A DNA stretch of 64,000 bases, taken from Herbaspirillum huttiense (GTDB taxonomy: Bacteria > Pseudomonadota > Gammaproteobacteria > Burkholderiales > Burkholderiaceae_D). The stretch spans positions 3,782,001 to 3,846,000 of the forward strand of contig NZ_CP037993.1 in the NCBI RefSeq assembly GCF_004367745.1. The letters run 5' to 3'. The notes beneath the pieces are model-generated. The model ran no database searches. It saw nothing but the letters and a program-made list of their open reading frames with translations, and was not told where the DNA came from. This document shows, in pieces, positions 28,275 to 36,090 of this stretch; positions within the stretch are counted from its first letter, which is position 1, and each line of letters starts with the position of its first letter. Both the position numbers and the translations under genes were made by a program.

Positions 28275-28451
28275 TCACGACGCGTAATCCGACACAGCTG
28301 TCCGGGAACAATCCAGCACGGACGCATCATTGGCCGCCTCCGGTTTCTCGGCCACCATCCCCGCCTGCGGGCTCAGCGGCAGCCAGGCTTGATCCACCCC
28401 GGCCACCCGGCCGCAGGCATCCACCACCAGCCAGTCAAGCGCACGCCGCAT
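28275..28451 (-). CDS. Small unknown protein, second gene of a LexA-box pair
   Basis: This is a 58-aa frame starting MRRALDWLVVDACGRVAG. Its ATG overlaps the stop of the 76-aa gene (TGATG at 28449–28453), which indicates translational coupling. It has no recognisable domain and is predicted soluble. The stop is six bases from the convergent stop of the VgrG-linked gene. Coding status rests on the overlap, the shared upstream LexA-type box and plausible composition. Confidence 0.45.
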   Translation of the reverse strand: MRRALDWLVVDACGRVAGVDQAWLPLSPQAGMVAEKPEAANDASVLDCSRTAVSDYAS

Positions 28452-28681
28452 CAGCCGCGCGCCTTCGACAGCACCACCAGCCAGCGGCGGAACAGCAGGA
28501 TTTCCACATGGCCGGGCTCGATGCCCGCGCTGCATTCAATCACCGGATTGACCCGGTAACGGCGCACGTAGGTATCACGGCAGATGAAGATTTCGCGGCG
28601 ACCCAGGCGGATGGCCAGCGAAGACGGGGTGGACGATGCAACAGCGAAGCGAGCGTCGGAAGCAAGATCAAAGTGGGTCAT
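28451..28681 (-). CDS. Small unknown protein, first gene of a LexA-box pair
   Basis: This 76-aa protein starts MTHFDLASDARFAVASS and has a mid-section LAIRLGRREIFICRDTYVRRYR and a tail VEILLFRRWLVVLSKARG (each longer than a motif but unmatched to any family I know). An AGAGGA sequence lies about ten bases upstream of the ATG. Its promoter region carries a LexA-type palindrome centred near 28738, so induction by DNA damage is likely if it is transcribed. The second small gene overlaps its stop. Confidence 0.5.
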   Translation of the reverse strand: MTHFDLASDARFAVASSTPSSLAIRLGRREIFICRDTYVRRYRVNPVIECSAGIEPGHVEILLFRRWLVVLSKARG

Positions 28682-28730
28682 GGCAGCGATTCCTCTTCTT
28701 GTCGATAGGAGGCTTCACTTTAGCATAACA

Positions 28731-28746
28731 CTGTATGAATACACAG
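28731..28746 (-). promoter_or_regulatory. LexA-type operator (SOS box)
   Basis: CTGTATGAATACACAG matches the LexA core CTGT-N8-ACAG exactly, in an AT-rich context. It lies about 50 bases upstream of the ATG at 28681. A second palindrome, TACAGTACTGTA (28756–28767), and a direct repeat of ACAGTACT (28743–28750 and 28757–28764) adjoin it. A minus-strand -10 (TTATGCT, near 28721–28728) would place the box over the promoter. Confidence 0.7.
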
Positions 28747-28833
28747 TACTTTTTATACAGTACTGTACACACCATGGCGAGCATACAACAGCCGCCACCA
28801 CCCTGCCCTTCCGAGCCCGTTACGGCGTGGCGC

Positions 28834-30225
28834 TCAGGCCACACCGGCCGCCAGCCGGGCCCGCACGAAGCCGATATGCTCCCGCAGCACGTAGAACTGG
28901 TCGGCAAAGGCCAGCGGCATCTTCATGCGATTGACCGCAATCTCGATCTCGTCCAGGCGTTTGAGCATCTCTGCCTGCTCCTCCGGCGACTCGCGCGACA
29001 GCCCGCGTTCCAGCGCGATCAGCTCGCCATACCAGCGATAGATGCGCGAACGCACACGCCAGCCATACAGCATCGGCACCAGGCGGATACCCGGAATCAA
29101 CAACAGAATCACCGGCAGCACGATCACCACCGCACGGTCCACCAGGCTGGCCATCCAGAAGGGCAAAGTGCGGTAGAAGAAGGTCTTGCCGGACTTGTAG
29201 TAGCGCGCCGCATCGTCGCTGATCGGATACTCATGCTCCAGCGGGGCCGGGAATTCCCCGGCCTTCTGCATCACGTTGGCCTTGCCGTGCACCTCGCGGG
29301 CGGCGGCGATGAGCAGGTCCGAGAGCGCCGGATGCAGGTCCTCGCGTGCCACCAGCTCGGCCGTGGGCGCGATCAACTGCGTATCGCGCGCCGGCAGGTT
29401 GTGCGCCAGGTCGAACACGCCCATGGGCATTTTGAGGGTATTGAGATAGCGGAAGCGCCGCACGTAGGCATCGGCCTGCGAGAAATCCAGCAGCCGGATG
29501 CCGGGCGCGCGCAAGAGCTTGCCCATGGTGGCCACCGAGACCGAATCGCCCATCAGGAAGGCCGCATCGATCTTGCCGCTGGTCAGCGCCTGCGCGGCCT
29601 CGTCGCCGCCGATGTTCAACAGCTGGGTGCTGCCGCCCGACTCGACGCCATTGGCCTTGAGCAGCGTGGCCGCCAGCACGCTGGAACCGCTGCCCTCCCC
29701 GCCGATGGCAATCCGCTTGCCCGCCAGCTCCGACAGCTGCCGCAATGGCGGCACCGGGCGGCCATCCTCACGCGGCGGCGGCACGCGGTAATACACCGAC
29801 ACCGGTACATAGGAAATACTGCCCAGCGACACCAGCGGGCTCAAGGATTCGGCCGGTACTGCGCCGGCCAGACCACCCTGCACGAAACCGACGTCCACAT
29901 TCTGGTCGGGGTCGGCCAGGCGCTTGAGGTTGTCCAGCGAGCCCCCGGTCTCGACGATGTCCAGCCGGATGCCGTCGCGCGCCAGCAGCGCCTTGTAGCG
30001 TTCGGCCACGCGCCAGAAATTGCTGTCCTTGGGACCGGCAGCAATGGTGATGGACGACGGCGGCGCCGGCCGGATCAGCCAGATCACCAGCCATGCGCCG
30101 ATCAGGATCAGCAGGATGATGGGACCGAAGCTGACGGCGAGATCGCGCCACGAGATGGCCACGAAGCGCGCCCGGATGCGGGTGGCCGAGGGCGCGTAGG
30201 CGGAGAGTTTCTTGTCTTTGAGCAT
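28834..30225 (-). CDS. TAXI-family TRAP-type solute-binding protein, membrane-anchored
   Basis: This 463-aa protein has one N-terminal membrane segment (about residues 32–52) and a periplasmic TAXI domain (ITIAAGPKDSNFWRVAERYK, GFVQGGLAG, GGEGSGSS and the ligand loop GDEAAQALTSGKIDAAFL). A second membrane segment lies at about 340–365, followed by a C-terminal coiled, charged tail. TAXI proteins deliver substrates to TRAP transporters, but no TRAP membrane subunits are nearby. This double-anchored form may be a receptor. It is 60 bases downstream of cynS on the same strand and could be co-transcribed, though a role in cyanate or CO2 handling is only inferred. Confidence 0.85.
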   Translation of the reverse strand: MLKDKKLSAYAPSATRIRARFVAISWRDLAVSFGPIILLILIGAWLVIWLIRPAPPSSITIAAGPKDSNFWRVAERYKALLARDGIRLDIVETGGSLDNLKRLADPDQNVDVGFVQGGLAGAVPAESLSPLVSLGSISYVPVSVYYRVPPPREDGRPVPPLRQLSELAGKRIAIGGEGSGSSVLAATLLKANGVESGGSTQLLNIGGDEAAQALTSGKIDAAFLMGDSVSVATMGKLLRAPGIRLLDFSQADAYVRRFRYLNTLKMPMGVFDLAHNLPARDTQLIAPTAELVAREDLHPALSDLLIAAAREVHGKANVMQKAGEFPAPLEHEYPISDDAARYYKSGKTFFYRTLPFWMASLVDRAVVIVLPVILLLIPGIRLVPMLYGWRVRSRIYRWYGELIALERGLSRESPEEQAEMLKRLDEIEIAVNRMKMPLAFADQFYVLREHIGFVRARLAAGVA

Positions 30226-30285
30226 GCGCGCTATTCTAGCCGCGCATTCCGCCTTTGCATCGCCGCGCTTGTAACCCGATGTGAC

Positions 30286-30729
30286 TCAATAGGTTTTATA
30301 AGGCAGGAACTTGCCCGACAGCATCACATTGACGCGATCGCCATTGGGGTCGGCCTGGCGCTGGATATCCATCTTGAAATCGATGGCGCTCATGATGCCG
30401 TCGCCGAACTCTTCGTGGATCAGCTCCTTGATGGTGCTGCCATAGACACTGACGATCTCGTACCAGCGATAGATCAGCGGATCGGTCGGCACCGGGGTCG
30501 GCAGCGATCCCTTGTAAGGCACGATCTGCAGCCACAGCGTTTCTTCGTCGGTCAGTTCGAACAGTTCCTGTGCCGCGGCGGCCTGCTTGGCCGTCAGGGT
30601 CATCTGGCCCAGCATGGCGGCGGTAGTCCACTCCTTGCTCTGGCCGATACGCTCGGCGATCTGGGCCCAGGTCATCTTCTTGCTGACCTTGGCGGTGACG
30701 ATCTTCTGGGTGACTTGGTTGCGGTCCAT
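30286..30729 (-). CDS. cynS: Cyanate hydratase (cyanase)
   Basis: This 147-aa protein has the family length. It has an N-terminal POU-like helical domain (MTWAQIAERIGQSKEW) and a C-terminal catalytic domain. The three active-site residues are present: R88 and E91 in IYRWYEIVSVYG, and S114 in GDGIMSAIDF (E. coli R96, E99, S122). Cyanase converts cyanate and bicarbonate to ammonia and CO2. Upstream in the same direction lie the ABC transporter genes; a 133-base gap with a copy of a repeated regulatory box precedes it, so it may have its own promoter. The start follows AAGGAGAG. Confidence 0.97.
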   Translation of the reverse strand: MDRNQVTQKIVTAKVSKKMTWAQIAERIGQSKEWTTAAMLGQMTLTAKQAAAAQELFELTDEETLWLQIVPYKGSLPTPVPTDPLIYRWYEIVSVYGSTIKELIHEEFGDGIMSAIDFKMDIQRQADPNGDRVNVMLSGKFLPYKTY

Positions 30730-30774
30730 GCGCTCTCTCCTTGTGGTGGACGAAAAATGAAAACCGACGACACT

Positions 30775-30823
30775 TTGTAGTGTGCGTCATCGATCCTGAC
30801 GAAACGATGCTGCAAAACGACGA
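30775..30823 (-). promoter_or_regulatory. Copy 1 of a duplicated regulatory segment (upstream of cynS)
   Basis: TTGTAGTG at 30775–30782 is followed 22 bases on by a 27-base block at 30797–30823 (plus-strand ends TGACGAAA and GACGA, core GCTGCAAAA). A 22/27 match of this block occurs at 34129–34155 upstream of the transporter genes, also with TTGTAGTG nearby. It is likely a shared activator site for the cyanate genes. Confidence 0.55.
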
Positions 30824-30839
30824 TATAAACTGACGAAAT

Positions 30840-30855
30840 GGCAGGTCACCCTGCC
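30840..30855 (-). terminator. Short hairpin after the cyanate ABC ATPase gene
   Basis: GGCAGG-TCAC-CCTGCC lies eight bases past the ATPase stop. It has no strong T-run, so it may only attenuate read-through into cynS. Confidence 0.35.
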
Positions 30856-30862
30856 CCTGCCT

Positions 30863-31717
30863 TCATGCCGCAACCTGCTCCAGCCCCGGCATGACAATGC
30901 GGGTCGGCAGGCGCGCTGCGCCGCTGGCCTGCGCCGCCTGGATCTGGCGCGAACGATGCACCAGGAAATCGACCAGGTGATTGCGGATGCGATAGAACTG
31001 CGGATCGTGGTGCATGCCTTCGCGTGTGCGGTTCTTGGGCAGCGTGTTGATGACCACCTCGGCGATGCAGGCCTGCGGGCCGTTGGACATGAGGAAGATC
31101 TTGTCGGCCAGCAGGATCGCTTCATCGACGTCGTGGGTAATCATGAACACGGTCTGGTGCGTGGCCGCGCAGATCTTCAGCAACTCGTCCTGCACCACGC
31201 CGCGCGTCAAGGCATCTAGCGCACCGAAGGGCTCGTCCATCAACAGCATCTTGGGCTCGATGGAAAAGGCGCGTGCAATGCCCACGCGCTGCTTCATGCC
31301 GCCCGAGAGCTCCGAGGGTTTCTTGTGTTCAGCGCCCTTCAAACCAACCATCTCGATGAACCGCCGTGCATGCTCCTCGGCCTTGGCACGCGGCCAGTCC
31401 GGCCAGCGCGAACGCACCGCGAACACCACATTGCCCAGCACGCTGAACCAGGGCATGAGGGCGTGGCTCTGGAACACCACGCCGCGATCCAGGCTCGGTC
31501 CCTTGACCTCGCGCTGGTCCATGATGACGACACCCTCGCTGGCCGCTTCCAGCCCGGCCAGCACGTTGAGGATGGTGGTCTTGCCGCAGCCCGAGTGCCC
31601 GATCACGCAGACGAATTCACCGCGATCAATACCGAAGGACACCTGCTCGAACACCGGCGGCGCGCCTGCTGCATAACGCTTGGCCAGGCCCTGCACGCTC
31701 AGGAAATTGTGATCCAT
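30863..31717 (-). CDS. Nitrate/cyanate-type ABC transporter ATPase
   Basis: The protein has 284 aa from the ATG at 31717, which has GGGAG eight bases upstream. An earlier ATG at 31741 overlaps the permease and is less likely. Walker A is GHSGCGKTT, the signature is LSGGMKQRVGIARAF, and Walker B is [15 protein letters not shown] followed by the H-loop HDVDEAILL. It belongs to the NrtD/CynD/SsuB group. It is the third gene of the binding protein–permease–ATPase operon leading to cynS, which supports cyanate (or nitrate/cyanate) import. Confidence 0.92.
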   Translation of the reverse strand: MDHNFLSVQGLAKRYAAGAPPVFEQVSFGIDRGEFVCVIGHSGCGKTTILNVLAGLEAASEGVVIMDQREVKGPSLDRGVVFQSHALMPWFSVLGNVVFAVRSRWPDWPRAKAEEHARRFIEMVGLKGAEHKKPSELSGGMKQRVGIARAFSIEPKMLLMDEPFGALDALTRGVVQDELLKICAATHQTVFMITHDVDEAILLADKIFLMSNGPQACIAEVVINTLPKNRTREGMHHDPQFYRIRNHLVDFLVHRSRQIQAAQASGAARLPTRIVMPGLEQVAA

Positions 31718-31730
31718 GCTGCGGCTCCCT

Positions 31731-32579
31731 TCATTCGACATAGGTGACCCACTTCTGCAGCCGCGCGAAGATCAGGTCCAGCACCATGCCGGTCACGCCG
31801 ATGACCAGGATGGCGAAGATCACGCTGGTCAGCGACAGGTTGTTCCATTCATTCCAGACGAAGTAGCCGATGCCGGTTCCGCCCACCAGCATCTCGGCGG
31901 CCACGATCACCAGCCAGGCGATGCCCATGGAGATGCGCATGCCGGTCAGGATGGTGGGCGCCGCCGCCGGCAGGATCACCAGGAAGGCGCGCCGCAGCGG
32001 TGCCACCTCCAGCGTCTTGGCCACGTTCAGCCAGTCGCGCCGCACCGAGGCCACGCCAAAGGCGGTGTTCATCAGCATCGGCCAGACCGAGCAGATGAAG
32101 ATCACGAACACCCCCGACACCGAGGAATCCTTGATGGTGTAGAGCGCCAACGGCATCCAGGCCAGCGGGGAAATGGGCTTCAATATCTGGATGAAGGGAT
32201 TGAGCGCACGCTGCATCAGCGGCGACATCCCCAGCAGGAACCCCAGCGGCACTGCCACCACCGCCGCAATCGCAAACCCCAGCCCGACCCGGCCCAGCGA
32301 ATAGGCCAGCTGGATGCCGATGCCCTTGTCATTGGGACCGTTGTCGTAGAAAGGATTGCTCAGTTCCTTGCGGATGGTTTCGCCCATCTGCGCCAGTCCG
32401 GGGAAGCCATCACGCTTGGCAGCGCCGCTGCTCTTGCCCATCAGCCTGGCGTACTCATCCTGGGCGGCACTGGCCGCGCTCTCCTTGGGCAGCGTGGCCA
32501 GGTGCCACACCATCAGCAGTGCGGCCAGCAGCAGCAGGGAAATGAGCGCAGCGCGCCAGCCTAAATGCCGGCCCTGCAT
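31731..32579 (-). CDS. Nitrate/cyanate-type ABC transporter permease
   Basis: The protein has 282 aa from the ATG at 32579, which overlaps the stop of the binding-protein gene (TGATG). The longer upstream frame is a shadow of that gene. It has about six membrane helices, with the first at residues 8–26. A periplasmic stretch of about 55 residues follows, and the permease coupling loop is VAKTLEVAPLRRAFLVILPAAAP. It matches NrtB/CynB. Its stop sits just upstream of the ATPase start, so the three genes form one translationally coupled unit. Confidence 0.92.
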   Translation of the reverse strand: MQGRHLGWRAALISLLLLAALLMVWHLATLPKESAASAAQDEYARLMGKSSGAAKRDGFPGLAQMGETIRKELSNPFYDNGPNDKGIGIQLAYSLGRVGLGFAIAAVVAVPLGFLLGMSPLMQRALNPFIQILKPISPLAWMPLALYTIKDSSVSGVFVIFICSVWPMLMNTAFGVASVRRDWLNVAKTLEVAPLRRAFLVILPAAAPTILTGMRISMGIAWLVIVAAEMLVGGTGIGYFVWNEWNNLSLTSVIFAILVIGVTGMVLDLIFARLQKWVTYVE

Positions 32580-33982
32580 CACGCGCTCCTCTTGATGGCG
32601 AAGCTGTTCACGTAGGCGTCGGCCTTGTTGGCATCGAACTCCTTGCCCATGATGGAATACTTGCGGTAGGCCCCGTCCGGCACCGGCTGGCCCAGCTCCT
32701 TCATGTGCTTCTTGGCCTCGGTCAGCAGCAGTACCTTTTCGGCGATGGCCTTGTAGTCGACGTCGCCCTTGATGTAGCCCCAGCGCTTCATCTGCGTGAG
32801 GATCCACACCCCCATCGAATCCCAGGGCACCGGATCGAAGTCGGCGCGGCCAGGCACGTTCTTGACGTTGCCCAGGCCATCGGCGAAGCGGCCGGTGAGC
32901 ACCTGCTCCACCACCGTCTCCGGCTGGTTCAGGTAGGCCGGCGGCGAGATCACCTTGGCCACCAGCGAGCGGTTGGCCGGATCGCGGGCCATGGCCGCAG
33001 CGGTCAGCACGGCGCGGAACAGTGCCGCAAAGGTATTGGGATTCTGCTTGATGAACTCTTCGGAGGTGCCGAAGGCGCAGCAGGGGTGCCCGTCCCAGAT
33101 CTCCTTGGAGAGGATATGAATGAAGCCGACCTCGTCATAGACCGCGCGCTGGTTGAACGGGTCCGGCCCGAGGAAACCGTCGATGTTGCCTGCGCGCAGG
33201 TTGGCCACCATTTCCGGCGGGGGCGTCACGCGGATCTGCACGTCGCGGTCCGGGTCCAGTCCGTGCTCGGCCAGGTAGTAGCGCAGCAGGAAATTGTGCA
33301 TCGAATATTCGAAGGGCACGGCAAACTTGAAGCCCTTCCATTGTTGGGGATCGCGCTTGTCCTTGTGCTTGGTATGCAGCGTGATGGCCTGGCCGTTGAT
33401 GTTCTGGATGGTGGCCACGCGCATCTGCGTGGCATTGCTGCCCACACCCATGGACATGGCAATCGGCATCGGCGAGAGGAAGTGCGAGGCGTCGTGTTCC
33501 TTGTTGATCATCTTGTCGCGGATCAGCGCCCAGCCGGCCGTCTTGTTGAGTGACACGTTCAGGCCCTGCTTGCGATAGAAGCCCAGCGGATCGGCCATGA
33601 TGAGCGGTGCCGCACAGGTGATGGCGATGAAGCCGATCTTGAGGTCCTTCTTTTCCAGCGCGCCATTCTTTTCCTGCGCCATGGCCTGCAGCGAGCCCAG
33701 CGGCAGCACGCTGGCAATGGCCGCGCGCGCCGCATTCTTGCCCACTGCGCGCAGGAAATCACGGCGTTCGGCCACGCGCGGGAAGAGCGAACGCATCAGC
33801 GCTTCTTCCACCACGTCGTTGGTCAGGGTTTCCACATCGCGACCGCGCTGCAGGCGCTGCTGCTCGGCCAGCACATCGGCCTCGTGCTGCTGCTGGCTGC
33901 CGTGGCGGCCGCAGGAACAGCCCTGCCCGGCGCGTTCGGCGTCATAGGTGTGGAACAGATTGGTCTCTGGTGCGTCAGGCAT
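32579..33982 (-). CDS. NrtA/CynA-type substrate-binding protein with Tat signal and cytoplasmic extension
   Basis: This 467-aa protein has a twin-arginine signal (RRDFLRAVGK, residues 73–82) preceded by a 72-residue N-terminal extension with a CSCGRHG cluster (C22/C24). After the signal the NrtA/CmpA fold is clear: LKIGFIAITCAAPLIMADPLGFY, then FLSPMPIAMSMG and the NIDGFLGPDPFNQRAV region. It should bind cyanate, nitrate or bicarbonate-like anions in the periplasm; cynS downstream favours cyanate. The gene heads the operon behind a sigma-54-type promoter at 34036–34052. Confidence 0.9.
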   Translation of the reverse strand: MPDAPETNLFHTYDAERAGQGCSCGRHGSQQQHEADVLAEQQRLQRGRDVETLTNDVVEEALMRSLFPRVAERRDFLRAVGKNAARAAIASVLPLGSLQAMAQEKNGALEKKDLKIGFIAITCAAPLIMADPLGFYRKQGLNVSLNKTAGWALIRDKMINKEHDASHFLSPMPIAMSMGVGSNATQMRVATIQNINGQAITLHTKHKDKRDPQQWKGFKFAVPFEYSMHNFLLRYYLAEHGLDPDRDVQIRVTPPPEMVANLRAGNIDGFLGPDPFNQRAVYDEVGFIHILSKEIWDGHPCCAFGTSEEFIKQNPNTFAALFRAVLTAAAMARDPANRSLVAKVISPPAYLNQPETVVEQVLTGRFADGLGNVKNVPGRADFDPVPWDSMGVWILTQMKRWGYIKGDVDYKAIAEKVLLLTEAKKHMKELGQPVPDGAYRKYSIMGKEFDANKADAYVNSFAIKRSA

Positions 33983-34035
33983 GATTCCCCCGTTTGGTGA
34001 GTGTCAGGTGAGTTGCTGCGTTCACCTGCACTACC

Positions 34036-34052
34036 TGCAAGGGATTTGCCAG
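34036..34052 (-). promoter_or_regulatory. Candidate sigma-54 promoter of the cyanate transport operon
   Basis: Read on the minus strand, CTGGCAAATCCCTTGCA has GG and GC separated by exactly ten bases. It matches the -24/-12 consensus (TGGCA … TTGCA). Transcription would start near 34025, about 43 bases before the binding-protein ATG. Confidence 0.65.
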
Positions 34053-34083
34053 CCCGCTGCATTACGTCATGGGCGCACGACAT

Positions 34084-34105
34084 CTTGTAGTGCTGCCACT
34101 ACAAG
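34084..34105. promoter_or_regulatory. Perfect palindrome upstream of the sigma-54 promoter
   Basis: CTTGTAGT (34084–34091) and ACTACAAG (34098–34105) are exact inverse copies with a 6-base spacer. The site would sit about 60–80 bases upstream of the predicted start and is a candidate activator site. Half of it (TTGTAGTG) recurs upstream of cynS at 30775. Confidence 0.55.
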
Positions 34106-34128
34106 CAACGTCGATCACATCGTCAGAA

Positions 34129-34155
34129 TGACGAAAACGCGCTGCAAAATGACGA
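34129..34155. promoter_or_regulatory. Copy 2 of the duplicated regulatory segment (upstream of the transporter operon)
   Basis: This 27-base block matches 30797–30823 at 22 positions, with identical TGACGAAA start, GCTGCAAAA core and GACGA end. It lies about 105–130 bases upstream of the predicted sigma-54 start site, just beyond the response-regulator stop. Confidence 0.5.
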
Positions 34156-34172
34156 CACCAGGAGAGAAATGC

Positions 34173-34835
34173 TCACACCGGCAGCAACTGGTGCCGCACG
34201 GCATACATGGCAATGCCCACGTCATTGGAAGCCCCGGTCTTCTCCAGGATACGGCTGCGATAGGTGCTCACCGTATTGGGGCTCAGTTCCAGCTGGTCGG
34301 CGATTTCCTTGACGCTGCGCCCGGCGGCGATCAGCTGGAAGACCTGGTATTCGCGGTGCGACAGGCTCTCATGCGCGGCCCGCTGCGGGGCCGTGGCGCG
34401 CTGAGCCAGGCCCGAGGCCAGGGTCTCGGCCATCTGCGCGCTCACGTAGAGGCCACCGCCAGCGGCCTTGCGGATGGCTTCCACCAGTTGCTCGGGGTCG
34501 GTGCTCTTGTTGAGATAACCCGCTGCGCCCAGCTTGTAGCAACGGGCCGCGTATTGTTTCTCGGGATAGGTGGACAGCATCAGCACCGGCAGGCGCGGCA
34601 TCTCCTGCTTGATCTGGCGCAGCACGTCCAGCCCGTCCTGCTGGGGGATGGCGATGTCCAGCAGCACCAGGTCGATTGCCTCGACCCGCGCACTGTGCAG
34701 CACCTCCGGCCCGCTGGCGCATTCGGCGGCCACTTCGATGTCGGGCGTGTCGGCCAGGATCTGCTTCAAGCCCTCGCGCACGATGCGATGGTCGTCGCAG
34801 AGCAGGATGCGGATGTTGTCGCCGGGACGGCTCAT
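34173..34835 (-). CDS. NarL/FixJ-type response regulator
   Basis: The protein has 220 aa from the ATG at 34835; the longer open frame is a shadow of the kinase gene. The receiver domain has acidic D14/D15, phospho-acceptor D60 (LVLLDIAIP), and the conserved lysine in YLNKSTDP. The C-terminal LuxR-type helix-turn-helix is at about residues 155–215 (LSHREYQVFQLIAAGRSVKE, IADQLELSPNTVSTYRSRI). Its start overlaps the kinase stop (ATGA), so the two are co-translated. It lies directly upstream of the cyanate transporter operon and is its likely regulator. A LuxR-type regulator would not by itself open a sigma-54 promoter. Confidence 0.94.
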   Translation of the reverse strand: MSRPGDNIRILLCDDHRIVREGLKQILADTPDIEVAAECASGPEVLHSARVEAIDLVLLDIAIPQQDGLDVLRQIKQEMPRLPVLMLSTYPEKQYAARCYKLGAAGYLNKSTDPEQLVEAIRKAAGGGLYVSAQMAETLASGLAQRATAPQRAAHESLSHREYQVFQLIAAGRSVKEIADQLELSPNTVSTYRSRILEKTGASNDVGIAMYAVRHQLLPV

Positions 34836-36034
34836 GGCAGCTCCCGGCTGGCGTGATGGGGCAGGCGCAGGCAGACCAGCGTGCCCGGCCTGCCGTACTC
34901 TGGTGCACACCGCGCACCAGCAATGCTCAGTGCGCCACCGAAGTGCAAGGCGCGCTCGCGCATGCCCATCACGCCATAGGACGTGGCCGCTTCCTGCGCG
35001 GCGCGGGGGGTGCCCACGCCATCGTCTTCCACTTCCATGCGCAGTTCTGCCGCAGTCAGGTGGACCGCGATGCGCACCTGCGTGGCCTGCGCGTGGCGCG
35101 CCACGTTGGAGAGCATTTCCTGGAAGATGCGAAACGCCGCCGTGGCCTTGGTGCCATCCGGGACGAAGGCTTCCGGCGCGATATCGAACTCGACTTCGCA
35201 GGGCAATTCGGTGGCTTCCGAGAATTCCTGCACCTGCCATTCCAGCGCGGCAATCAGGCCCTGGTGATCAAGGATGCTGGGGCGCAGGTCGGTGATGATG
35301 CGTCCCACGTTGTCCACTGCGGTTTCGATCAGGCGGCTCATGGCCTCGCACTTGCGCGCCACCGGATCGAGGTCGGTGACGCGCTTGGCCATCCAGTTCA
35401 CATCCAGTTTGAGGGCCACCAGCAGGCTGCCCAGTTCGTCGTGGATTTCGCGGGCGATGCGGGTGCGTTCGCCCTCGCGCACCGAATGCGCATGCGCCGA
35501 CAATTGCCGCACCTGGCGCAGTGCAGCCGAGAGCTCACGGGTGCGCTCGGCCACGCGCACTTCCAGTTCGGCCTTGGCCCGCTGCAACTGTTCCTCGGCC
35601 TGGCGCCGTTTGGAGATATCGCTGAAGGCGATCACCGCCCCGCGCACCTGGCCGGCATCGATGATCTGGTAGGAGGAATATTCGGTCGCGAAGCAGCTGC
35701 CATCGGCGCGCCAGAACACTTCCTGGTCGACCCGGCAGGATTCGCCCTTGCGGAAGGCCTTCAGGATCGGGCATTCGGCCTCGGGATAATGGCCGCCATG
35801 CTCATGGCTGTGATGCACCAGCTCGTGCATGTTGTGGCCCAGCACGTCTGCTGGCGCATAACCCAGCATCGCCGCACCGGCGCGGTTGATGAAGGTGCAG
35901 CGCCCCTCCAGGTCGATACCGTAGATGCCCTCGCCGGTGGAATCCAGCAGCAGGGCCAGCTTGTCGCGCAGCAGGCCGCCTGGCGGGGCCAGGGCGGCGG
36001 CAGCGGAAACGGGCAGGAAAGGATCGTGGCGCAT
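34832..36034 (-). CDS. Soluble PAS-containing histidine kinase (HisKA_3 type)
   Basis: The protein has 400 aa from the ATG at 36034, preceded by an excellent GGGGAGG. There is no membrane segment. A PAS domain spans about residues 25–145 and includes a His/Cys-rich loop (HHSHEHGGHYPEAECP). A coiled coil follows at about 145–185, then the dimerisation domain with phospho-acceptor H198 in IAREIHDELGS, and an HATPase domain (EDDGVGTP, GVMGMRERALHFGG). It pairs with the overlapping NarL-type regulator. Cytoplasmic sensing through PAS is likely, but the ligand is unknown. Confidence 0.93.
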   Translation of the reverse strand: MRHDPFLPVSAAAALAPPGGLLRDKLALLLDSTGEGIYGIDLEGRCTFINRAGAAMLGYAPADVLGHNMHELVHHSHEHGGHYPEAECPILKAFRKGESCRVDQEVFWRADGSCFATEYSSYQIIDAGQVRGAVIAFSDISKRRQAEEQLQRAKAELEVRVAERTRELSAALRQVRQLSAHAHSVREGERTRIAREIHDELGSLLVALKLDVNWMAKRVTDLDPVARKCEAMSRLIETAVDNVGRIITDLRPSILDHQGLIAALEWQVQEFSEATELPCEVEFDIAPEAFVPDGTKATAAFRIFQEMLSNVARHAQATQVRIAVHLTAAELRMEVEDDGVGTPRAAQEAATSYGVMGMRERALHFGGALSIAGARCAPEYGRPGTLVCLRLPHHASRELP

Positions 36035-36090
36035 GATCCTCCCCTGCCCGCAAGAGCCATGCCAGAACCGGCGCGGCGCGGCGCCGGACC

